A stretch of DNA of 64,000 nt from Microbacterium sp. (lineage in GTDB: Bacteria; Actinomycetota; Actinomycetes; Actinomycetales; Microbacteriaceae), in NCBI RefSeq assembly GCF_031179285.1, contig NZ_JAPSHY010000003.1:124001-188000 (forward strand). The letters are read 5' to 3'. Shown piece by piece: positions 57,343 to 64,000 of this stretch (positions are counted from its first letter, which is position 1; every line of letters begins with the position of its first letter). The notes under the pieces were generated by a model. It had not been told where the DNA came from, searched no databases, and saw nothing but the letters and a program-made list of their open reading frames with translations. A program made the translations under genes and the position numbers.

Positions 57343-58194
57343 ATGAACGACAACGAGCGCATCAACGACAACAGCGGGTCCGCCCACGACCAGGTGCCGG
57401 CAGCGCCCAACTCCGCGGTTCCGGCGGGGGCATCCGCTTCCCCGACCGATCCGACCGTCGAGGTGCCGGCCGACCCGGCGGCATCCGCACCGCACTCCGC
57501 TCCCGACCACACGACCGCGAAGCCGCGCCGGCGGGGCGCCTCCCGTCCGGTGCTGTGGGGTGTCGGCGCGGGCGTCGCGCTGCTGCTGGTGGGCGGTGTC
57601 GGACTCGCCGTCGGCATGGAGATCGGCGAAGACCTCGACTCTTCGTCGTCGCAGCAGGGATCGGACGAAGACCGCGACGAGCGGGCCGACGACGGTGAGG
57701 GCGACCGCCGTGATGAGGCCCGGTCGGAGGATCGCGACGACGACCGTGGTGAGAGTGGTCAGAGCGGTGACCTCGCCGCGTCCGACGTGGAGTCGCTGAG
57801 CGGCGCCGCCACCGCCGCCCTCGACGCCACCGGCGGCGCCGGTGTCAGCTCGATCGATGTCGAGCGCGGCGGTTACGAGGTCGAGGTGCGGTTCGACGAC
57901 GACACGGACGCGGATGTGTTCGTCTCGGCGGATGGTGACGTCTCGGAGCCGCGCGGCCGCGACGAGGGCACGTCGGCCGAGCCGGTGCTCGACCTCGAGC
58001 GGCTCGACGCGATCGCCGATGCGGCCTCGTCTGCCGCCCCGGCAGCAGACGGCGAGGGCACGATCGATGCGATCTCGACGTCCGACGACGACGCGGCGGC
58101 CTTCGAGGTCACGCTGCGATACCCGGACGGCCGCGAGTTCGAGGCTGCTCTGGCGGACGACCTGTCGGTCGTGTCGACCGATCTCGACGACTGA
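57343..58194 (+). CDS. single-TM, acidic PepSY-like extracytoplasmic protein
   Basis: N-terminal Pro/Ala cytoplasmic segment, TM PVLWGVGAGVALLLVGGVGLAVGM, D/E/R-rich linker, two PepSY-like segments (VSSIDVERGGYEVEVRFDD; IDAISTSDDDAAAFEVTLRYPDGREFEAALADDL). Confidence 0.7.
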   Translation: MNDNERINDNSGSAHDQVPAAPNSAVPAGASASPTDPTVEVPADPAASAPHSAPDHTTAKPRRRGASRPVLWGVGAGVALLLVGGVGLAVGMEIGEDLDSSSSQQGSDEDRDERADDGEGDRRDEARSEDRDDDRGESGQSGDLAASDVESLSGAATAALDATGGAGVSSIDVERGGYEVEVRFDDDTDADVFVSADGDVSEPRGRDEGTSAEPVLDLERLDAIADAASSAAPAADGEGTIDAISTSDDDAAAFEVTLRYPDGREFEAALADDLSVVSTDLDD

Positions 58195-58228
58195 CCTGCG
58201 GGCACCGGCGCGGGTGCTCGGCACTCGG

Positions 58229-58310
58229 TGCGGAAGGTGGGACTTGAACCCACACGCCCGAAGGCACAGGAACCTAAATCCTGCGTGTCTGCCGATTTCA
58301 CCACTCCCGC
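58229..58310 (-). tRNA. tRNA-Leu (anticodon TAG)
   Basis: Cloverleaf read on - strand: GCGGGAG acceptor, anticodon stem-loop CAGGATTTAGGTTCCTG, long variable arm, GGTTCAAGTCC T-loop, CTTCCGC acceptor 3' arm; CCA not encoded. Confidence 0.92.
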
Positions 58311-58356
58311 GCGGTGACCTCAGTCTACCGATGCCGGCTGTTCCCGATTTGCGGGA

Positions 58357-59235
58357 TCAGCCGACATCGTCGCGTAGCAGCATCAGCGCGACGATCTCAT
58401 CGACCGTCCGCCCGGCGGCGAGACGGTAAGAGGCGACGGCGTCGTCGCCGGTCAGTTGCGCGGTGATCGCTCCGGTGCTCGTCCACCGCTGCGGGCCGAG
58501 GCGCGACCCGACCATCGGCCGCAACTCGGGAGCAGGAAGCGCTTCGTGAGCGGGCAGTGCTGCAAGACCCCGCGCGGCACGTGCCTCGGCCGCCACCGCG
58601 GCGACGATCCAGCTTTCGGCAAATGCGATCGGACGGATGCTGGCGACGGGCGCGCCGGAACCGCGGAACACCTGCGTCATAGTGTCGGCCCGCCGCACCA
58701 CCCAGTGCTCCGCATGCAGGTCGAAGTGGCACTCACTGTCGGCGTGCAGCTCGATCGCGGCGCCCAGCGTCTGCAGCGCCCCCACGCACTGGGCGGACAG
58801 CAATCGCTCGCGCTGCTCGCGTTCGCGGCGGTGCAACTCCTGCTCGCGCTTGCGCACTGCGATCGGTGCATACTCCGCCGCGAGCGTGTCGCGATGGGCC
58901 GGAGCGCCCTCGGCGAGTCGCTGGAACAGCCACTCCGGATCGATCTGAAGGAAATAGCGGAAATGCACCGTCTCGACCGGGCGCTCGGGACTCAGCGCGC
59001 GGTCGGGCACCAGCAGGCGTACGCCGTGATCGGCGGACCACACGGCAGACACCTCGCCGCCCACGACAGCGACCCATGACCACCCTCGGGAGTGGATCTC
59101 GGGCGCGGATGCCTCGAGCATGCGGCTGACGGGCGTGCCGGGGGCGAAGTGGGTGACGCGAGCGTGCGAGATGGCGTCGTCGCCCATCGCGACGCTGTCG
59201 CGGTCGACGTTCACGGTGATCTGCGGGGCGGTCAC
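58357..59235 (-). CDS. hypothetical protein
   Basis: GTG start with TAGCAT-N6 upstream; 292 aa, coding-like codon use, no family recognised. Confidence 0.6.
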   Translation of the reverse strand: MTAPQITVNVDRDSVAMGDDAISHARVTHFAPGTPVSRMLEASAPEIHSRGWSWVAVVGGEVSAVWSADHGVRLLVPDRALSPERPVETVHFRYFLQIDPEWLFQRLAEGAPAHRDTLAAEYAPIAVRKREQELHRREREQRERLLSAQCVGALQTLGAAIELHADSECHFDLHAEHWVVRRADTMTQVFRGSGAPVASIRPIAFAESWIVAAVAAEARAARGLAALPAHEALPAPELRPMVGSRLGPQRWTSTGAITAQLTGDDAVASYRLAAGRTVDEIVALMLLRDDVG

Positions 59236-59241
59236 CCCGCG

Positions 59242-59247
59242 ATGCTA
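59242..59247 (-). promoter_or_regulatory. putative -10 TAGCAT, leaderless architecture (GTG start)
   Basis: TAGCAT-cgcggg-GTG on - strand. Confidence 0.45.
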
Positions 59248-59294
59248 CCGGTGTCCCGGCCGCCGGTAGGAGCGAGCCGGCGGCCGGGGGCGCG

Positions 59295-59558
59295 TCACGC
59301 CTGGGAGGTGGAGCCCGGGATGAGCGGCTCTTCCGGGTTCGGGGCGAGCGGCTCCGCCGGGTGCGGCGCCGACGGCTCGTCGGGAGTCGGCGTGAGCGGC
59401 TCGTTCGGGTGCATCGGCGACGGCTCGTCGGGGAAGGCCGGCGACGGCTCCGAGGGCGAGGGGACAGCGGGTCCGGGAGGGGTCTGACCGGGGTCGGTCG
59501 GCTCAGGGCCGGTCGGCTGCTCGCCGGGGACAGAGGGAACGGAGGTGGAGTCTGACAT
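59295..59558 (-). CDS. proline/glutamate-rich repeat protein (P-x-EP repeats)
   Basis: FPDEPSPMHPNEPLTPTPDEPSAPHPAEPLAPNPEEPL repeat. Confidence 0.55.
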   Translation of the reverse strand: MSDSTSVPSVPGEQPTGPEPTDPGQTPPGPAVPSPSEPSPAFPDEPSPMHPNEPLTPTPDEPSAPHPAEPLAPNPEEPLIPGSTSQA

Positions 59559-59636
59559 GATCTGCTTCTCTCTCGTCGGCGCGGGCACGGCGCCTTCGGC
59601 ACCGGCTTCGGTCGATCCCAGTCGAACACATGGGAG

Positions 59637-59659
59637 GCGCAAGGTCTTGGCCCTTGCGC
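59637..59659 (-). terminator. 8-bp stem-loop
   Basis: GCGCAAGG-TCTTGGC-CCTTGCGC downstream of the membrane protein gene. Confidence 0.45.
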
Positions 59660-59702
59660 TTTGCGCGGCGATGTGTCGAGCCGCCGACGTGCTCGGTGCC
59701 GG

Positions 59703-60299
59703 TCAGGGCGTTGTCGCTCGTACTGCCGCCGGGCGCTCGAGTCGAACCCGCGCCACGACGACGCCCGCGACGATCGCGCCGATCCCGCCCACCGCCATGT
59801 CGCCGATGGTGTCGGCGTAGGTGACGAAGATCTCGTCGGTGATGAACGCGTGGCCCGCCCATTCCACCATCTCCCACAGCGCGCTCACGGCGAGCCCGAG
59901 CACCGACGTGATGACGATGGCTCCGCGGCCGGTGAAGGCGTCTGAGTCCTGCGTCGGCACGATCCCGAGCCGCGCGAGCACGATGTAGGCGGTCGCTGCG
60001 ATCACACCGGTGCAGACGAAGTGCACCACGAGGTCCCAGCCGGTGACGGTTCGATAGAGGTCGAGCACATTGCTCCACGCGGCCACCAGGACGGTCGCGC
60101 TCACCGCGATGTCGAACCAGGCACGCAGTCCCAGGACGCGGGGCAGCATGAGCGCTGGGAGCGCGAGGGCGAGGATGCCGGCATCGGTGAGCGTCGTCCA
60201 GATCGCCGCAGCCATCACACCGAGCGCGCCCAGCAGTCTCAGCGCGTCAGCGGCGAATTCGCCGACGCTAGCGGGAGGACGCAGGAAGTTCTCTTTCAT
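59703..60299 (-). CDS. YjdF/DUF2238-like membrane protein
   Basis: Multi-TM with VSALWEMVEWAGHAFI...DTIGDMAVGGIGAIVAGVVVA. Confidence 0.65.
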   Translation of the reverse strand: MKENFLRPPASVGEFAADALRLLGALGVMAAAIWTTLTDAGILALALPALMLPRVLGLRAWFDIAVSATVLVAAWSNVLDLYRTVTGWDLVVHFVCTGVIAATAYIVLARLGIVPTQDSDAFTGRGAIVITSVLGLAVSALWEMVEWAGHAFITDEIFVTYADTIGDMAVGGIGAIVAGVVVARVRLERPAAVRATTP

Positions 60300-61147
60300 T
60301 CGGCACCTCCCGGCATCCTGTCACGTTCACCCGGGGGCATGCGCACGAGAGCCTGCACGGGCAGGTGATCCGATGGCCAGCTGCCGCCGAACCGGCGCGC
60401 GTTGATGGCGGTCCGCAGAACGCCCACGCCGGCCGAGACGAGGATCGCGTCGATCCGTGCTCCGCGCCGGGGGTCGCGATAGCCGGTGAAGGTGCGCCAC
60501 TCCGGAGTGAGGCGCGCGCTCGCCGCGGTCCACGCGTCCGTCAGGGCTCCTTCGCTGAGCAGCGCCTGCATCGGGGCAGAGGAGGGACCGGCGTTGAAGT
60601 CGCCGGTGACGATCGCGGGCAGCGTCTGATCCGCGACGAGCCGGCGCACCTCGGCCGCCGCACACCGTCGCGCCGTCGGTGAGAACGCATCGAGATGGGT
60701 GTTCACCGCGATGAACCTCTTCGACGTGGCCCGGTCACGCAGCGTCGCCCGTACGATGACGCGCGGGATGAGATTGCCCCACGATGTCGATCCGGCCTCG
60801 TCCGGACGGTCCGACAACCACGTCTGCCGCCAGTCGAGCAGTTCGAGCCGGGCGGTGTCCAAGAACAGCGGGCACCCTTCGCCGCGGTGCCCGGGCCGGC
60901 GGCCGTGACCGACGAAGCGGTATTCGCCGCCGAGAGCCTCACGAATCGCCACGGCCTGGTGCGGAAGCGCCTCCTGCACCCCGAGCACGCTCGGCCGCTC
61001 CTGCCGGAGCAGCGCGGCCACCCGCGGCACGCGCGTGGGCCAACGATCCGCTGGCAGCCACGCGAGCTTCCCCAGGTCGCGCCGCACGTTGAAGCTCATG
61101 ACGTGCAGGTCGGGTGCTGCGGCCGGGCCGATGAGCGCGTCGTTCAT
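60296..61147 (-). CDS. endonuclease/exonuclease/phosphatase family protein
   Basis: LHVMSFNVRRDLG, VLGVQEALPHQ, VTGDFNAGPSSAPM, WPSDHLPVQALV. Confidence 0.87.
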   Translation of the reverse strand: MNDALIGPAAAPDLHVMSFNVRRDLGKLAWLPADRWPTRVPRVAALLRQERPSVLGVQEALPHQAVAIREALGGEYRFVGHGRRPGHRGEGCPLFLDTARLELLDWRQTWLSDRPDEAGSTSWGNLIPRVIVRATLRDRATSKRFIAVNTHLDAFSPTARRCAAAEVRRLVADQTLPAIVTGDFNAGPSSAPMQALLSEGALTDAWTAASARLTPEWRTFTGYRDPRRGARIDAILVSAGVGVLRTAINARRFGGSWPSDHLPVQALVRMPPGERDRMPGGAE

Positions 61148-61944
61148 CGGAGTGCCTGCGTCGGCGTGGGGATGCGGAGTCGGTGCAGGATGCGGCGAAG
61201 GGCCAGGCGCACCCAGCGCAGCGGCGGGAAGTCGTCCGGCCAGTGGATGGTGACGGTGCGAAAGCCCCGCCGGAACCGATGCGCGAACGCCTGCGCGTCC
61301 CGGAAGGGGCGCATCGACATGCCCATCGGGGCATCGGCGAGGTACCGGATGCGGTGGCGCTCGCCGAGGTGGAAGGCGAGGTCGAGGTCGTCGTGCAGTT
61401 CGGGGTCGTCTCGGTGCACCCGTGCGCTGACCGAGCGCCAGGCGGAGCGGCGGAACGCGAGGTTCGAACCGAACAGCGGCAGATGGCCGAGAGCCGGAAT
61501 CGTCGCGACCGCGTAGGCGACGAGGTACGCGGTCGCGAGCGGCGTGCGCAGCGCGCGGGGTCCGTCGATGAAGCGGGCAGCTCCGGTGAACACCGAGACG
61601 CGGGGATGCCGCACGAAGGCCACCGCTGCCGCCTGTACCCACGTCTCGGCGGGAAGACAGTCGGCGTCGAGGCGCAGGATGAGATCACCGGTGGCGGCGT
61701 CGTAACCCGCCGCGCTCGCCGCGGGGATGCCGGGTTCATCGCACCGCACCACCCGGGCGCCCCGGCTCGTGGCCACCGCTGCCGAGGAATCGGTGGAGCC
61801 GTTGTCGACGACGATGATCTCGTCGGCGGGCCGCGTCTGGCGGTGAAGCGCACGCAGGCATCGGTCGAGGAGTTCGGCGTCGTTCTTCACCGGGATCACG
61901 ACCGACACGGTCAGCGGCGGTCCGGTGGGTGTGGAACGGTGCAC
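61144..61944 (-). CDS. glycosyltransferase family 2
   Basis: VSVVIPVKNDAELLDRCLRALHRQTRPADEIIVVDNGSTDSS; LRLDADCLP. Confidence 0.88.
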   Translation of the reverse strand: MHRSTPTGPPLTVSVVIPVKNDAELLDRCLRALHRQTRPADEIIVVDNGSTDSSAAVATSRGARVVRCDEPGIPAASAAGYDAATGDLILRLDADCLPAETWVQAAAVAFVRHPRVSVFTGAARFIDGPRALRTPLATAYLVAYAVATIPALGHLPLFGSNLAFRRSAWRSVSARVHRDDPELHDDLDLAFHLGERHRIRYLADAPMGMSMRPFRDAQAFAHRFRRGFRTVTIHWPDDFPPLRWVRLALRRILHRLRIPTPTQALR

Positions 61945-62004
61945 GTGGTCTCCTCCGCGAGCGGTGTCTCAGACTATGCGCACAACCGGCCGGTGCCGAC
62001 GCGG

Positions 62005-62033
62005 TTGACAGTGCCGATCACGTTCGATACCGC
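62005..62033 (+). promoter_or_regulatory. candidate promoter of the interrupted tad-type gene
   Basis: TTGACA, 17-nt spacer, TACCGC. Confidence 0.35.
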
Positions 62034-62047
62034 ACCACCGAGGCGGT

Positions 62048-62056
62048 TGTGGATAA
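62048..62056 (-). promoter_or_regulatory. exact DnaA-box consensus TTATCCACA
   Basis: TGTGGATAA on + strand. Confidence 0.4.
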
Positions 62057-62095
62057 CTTCGACAGCCGGATGCCGATTCTTGCGAGGATGCTCGC

Positions 62096-62452
62096 GTGAG
62101 CCATCCGTCCGTCGTCGTCGCCGAGCGCGTGCGGCAGCGTCTGCGAGCGGAGGGACTCGATCCGTCGGTCGAGCCGGAGGCCGCACGGCGGGTCGCGCAG
62201 GCCGAGGTGCGTCGGCACAACGACATGGCGCTGTCGCGCGGCGGCGCGATGATCGACGACGAAGCCTCGTGCGTGCGGGACGTGCTCGCCTCTGTCAGCG
62301 GGTTCGGTGCCCTGCAGCCGCTTCTGGACGACCCGGAGATCGAGGATAACCGTTCGATGTACCGAGGTCCTCAGCTTAACACCGGGTGCTCTACGGAGTC
62401 GCGGCCTCAAGCCCATCAGAGTAGGCGCGCGCGTAGGCGGCGCGGGCACTAA
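62096..62452 (+). pseudogene. CpaF/TadA-like pilus assembly ATPase, truncated; native coding lost at about 62346
   Basis: SCVRDVLASVSGFGALQPLLDDPEIE is the conserved N-terminal region before the expected EIWIN; the frame instead continues into DNRSMYRGPQLN... and stops. Confidence 0.7.
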
Positions 62453-62684
62453 GGAGCTCTGAGAAGCCTGCGAAGTGGACGACGTCGGCGTCGGGATAGG
62501 CGCGTTCGGCGGCGATGTCGGCGTAGTCGACGTCGGGGCGGGCGAATCGGTGGGAGGAGTCCAAGGCAGGGCCTTTCGGTCGGCGGGTGGCGAACCGATG
62601 AGCGTACCGCGGGGAGGACCGTAAGGCTACTTGCGCAAGCCCCTTTGCGTGGTCGGCGGCGTCTCGAATCGCTGTTAAGTTCAT
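62391..62684 (-). CDS. hypothetical protein (element)
   Basis: 98-codon ORF, MNLTAIRDAADHAKGLAQVALRSS..., ends near the junction. Confidence 0.4.
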   Translation of the reverse strand: MNLTAIRDAADHAKGLAQVALRSSPRYAHRFATRRPKGPALDSSHRFARPDVDYADIAAERAYPDADVVHFAGFSELLSARAAYARAYSDGLEAATP

Positions 62685-62723
62685 CTTCAGGCCGCGACGG
62701 ACGCGGCCCAGAGAGGCACTCAG

Positions 62724-62978
62724 ATGGGCAAGCTTGAGGCGATGATTGCGGCGCACGGCTGGCGGGAGGTCGAAGCGTGGGCGTGGGCGTGGGCGAGCGA
62801 GTTCGGTGACGGAGAGAAAAGGGCGGCAATCGAGAATGCGCTGGCCCTGGCGGGTGTGGACGGTATTCGGCATCTGTACCTCCGAGGATCAGCACTCGGC
62901 GGACTGGACGCCGCCGACGTGCAGGCGCTGTTGTTGTTCGCAGGTAACCGGCTCGGGCGTTCAGCGGCGGCGGCGTAG
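62724..62978 (+). CDS. hypothetical protein with WAWAWA repeat (element)
   Basis: AGAGAGG SD then ATG; 84 aa. Confidence 0.5.
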   Translation: MGKLEAMIAAHGWREVEAWAWAWASEFGDGEKRAAIENALALAGVDGIRHLYLRGSALGGLDAADVQALLLFAGNRLGRSAAAA

Positions 62979-62998
62979 GCGAACGATTGCGACGAAAG

Positions 62999-63199
62999 AT
63001 GGCCATGTCCCCCGAGCTCATAGACGAGCTCATAGCACTGGCGCACGACGGCGTCCTACTCAGTGACACCGGGGCCAGCGACGCGGCGGACGACGAGCTA
63101 CATGCGCTCGCTCTGGGCGAGGGAGACCTCGGGCTCCATGAGGCACGCGCTCGCGCGGCACTATCAGCTAGTCGTTCGCCGCGAAGGGATCGACTGTGA
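62999..63199 (+). CDS. hypothetical protein (element)
   Basis: Short ORF MAMSPELIDELIALAHDGVLLSD.... Confidence 0.35.
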   Translation: MAMSPELIDELIALAHDGVLLSDTGASDAADDELHALALGEGDLGLHEARARAALSASRSPRRDRL

Positions 63200-63341
63200 C
63201 CTCGACGGGCCCATGCGTGCGGCAACGCCATGCGAGCGAGAGTCCGGAGAGGTGCTCGGGGATGAGTGGCGCTCCACACTTCGGGCAGTCGTAGCTCCCG
63301 ATGATCCCGTCGTTAGCGAGTGAGTTAGACAGTTCGGACAC
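63168..63341 (-). CDS. small zinc-ribbon-like protein (element)
   Basis: GTG start overlapping the upstream stop; YDCPKCGAPLIPEHLSGLSLAWRCRTHG; alternative ATG at 63371. Confidence 0.45.
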   Translation of the reverse strand: MSELSNSLANDGIIGSYDCPKCGAPLIPEHLSGLSLAWRCRTHGPVEVTVDPFAAND

Positions 63342-63573
63342 GTTCCATGGCCGAGAGGCGGGGGCGCTCATCGAGAGAGCCGAGGAGGCGGACTGAGCCG
63401 TTGCAGTCGACGAGGACGGGGCCGGTGCCGAGGGGCACAAGGTCAGAGCCGCCAAGGCGCCAGCTAAAGGCCCAGCCGTCACGGTCGGCGTAGACAGTGC
63501 CGTCGAGCGCGGCGGTGTCGTCGAACACCGTGAGCGCCGCCTGAGCGGCGGCGGTGGCGTCGGCGAGGTTCAT
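63325..63573 (-). CDS. small protein resembling YrhB/Imm35-type immunity fold (tentative)
   Basis: WAFSWRLGGSDLVPLGTGPVLVDCNGSVRLLG. Confidence 0.45.
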   Translation of the reverse strand: MNLADATAAAQAALTVFDDTAALDGTVYADRDGWAFSWRLGGSDLVPLGTGPVLVDCNGSVRLLGSLDERPRLSAMERVRTV

Positions 63574-63624
63574 GGCTCGAAAGCCTAACGCGAAACTAAT
63601 GAGCGAGCGAGCGGAGTCGGCGGG

Positions 63625-64000
63625 CTACAACTCGTGCGGTGGGTCGGCTTCCGAGGAAGCAGGTTCCATGATGAACGCCAGGAACTCGCGCCCTCGTTGC
63701 GTCGTACGCGCTCGCATCTCGCGAGTGTTGTCTCGAAGCTGAGCTTGCGGGATTGGGGGAAAGCCAGCCGGAGGTTCAATTGGCGGCGCTGAAAAGTCCA
63801 GAATCTCGACTAGGCCGTCCCGTTGCAGGTCTGCGACGCTCTGCGCGTACGGCTTCCACCAGGTTGCGAATGGCACGCCGAGAATGCTGGACAGCGGATT
63901 ATTTTCGGATGGTGCCCACCTGTTGCCTTCGAAGCCGCGCACTCTGGGCCAGTCGACGCTCTGGTCTAGGTAGTGGAGTAGCCAGACATGAAGGTCATCG
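63625..64000 (-). CDS. hypothetical protein, N-terminus beyond window
   Basis: Frame stays open to the window end (DDLHVWLLHYLDQSVDWPRVRGFEGNRW...). Confidence 0.5.
   Translation of the reverse strand, partial: DDLHVWLLHYLDQSVDWPRVRGFEGNRWAPSENNPLSSILGVPFATWWKPYAQSVADLQRDGLVEILDFSAPPIEPPAGFPPIPQAQLRDNTREMRARTTQRGREFLAFIMEPASSEADPPHEL

Larger units (their letters stand above)
62346..64000. mobile_element. left end of a putative integrated element (open at window edge)
   Basis: Abrupt loss of TadA homology followed by short orphan ORFs on both strands, with a change of gene style. Confidence 0.55.

Noticed and set aside
62048-62056. Possible replication origin because of the DnaA box
   Set aside because: Only one box seen, with no dnaA/dnaN/recF neighbourhood and no AT-rich unwinding region.
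1-64000. CRISPR array, rRNA operon, transposase or integrase
   Set aside because: I looked for regularly spaced repeats, rRNA signatures and DDE/tyrosine/serine recombinase motifs and saw none in the window.

Overview
This is a 64 kb high-GC actinobacterial chromosomal window that resembles Microbacteriaceae, probably Microbacterium. That placement is inferred from protein content and codon style; no search was run. Most of it is ordinary chromosome. From left to right I read: the 3' end of a mannose-1-P guanylyltransferase gene; a BMP-type nucleoside ABC importer with cdd, deoA and add; a MocR regulator next to oxidoreductases; a self-contained mannitol PTS operon (IIB-HPr-EI-EIICB-EIIA-MtlD) with a divergent BglG/MtlR-type regulator and a second HPr; pgm/punA; acyl-CoA carboxylase genes; a LuxR-type two-component locus with an extra degenerate partner; a ROK regulator; a sugar MFS porter; an EcsC-like protein; an ABC ATPase with a roughly 420-aa histone-H1-like basic and acidic N-terminus plus its permease; pncB/murI/rph/rdgB; divergent ligD/ku; an OmpR-type two-component system with a PepSY-like acidic protein; tRNA-Leu; and a CpaF/TadA-like ATPase gene. 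That last gene is cut after about 84 codons at ~62,346 and replaced by a run of small orphan ORFs, which looks like one end of an integrated element continuing past the window. The strongest non-gene signals are: (i) an 11-bp-period direct repeat (TGCTTCAGCGG[C/G]GCTTCAG) upstream of both the OmpR-type regulator gene and the PepSY-like gene; (ii) a recurring promoter geometry, TANNNT-N6/7-start codon, implying many leaderless mRNAs, including divergent pairs ligD/ku and pncB/murI; (iii) a 14-bp near-perfect palindrome on the promoter of a DHFR-family gene; (iv) the disrupted tad ATPase; (v) frequent GGATGCC/GGCATCC words across the core genome. I found no CRISPR array, rRNA or integrase. All counts and alignments were made by eye.
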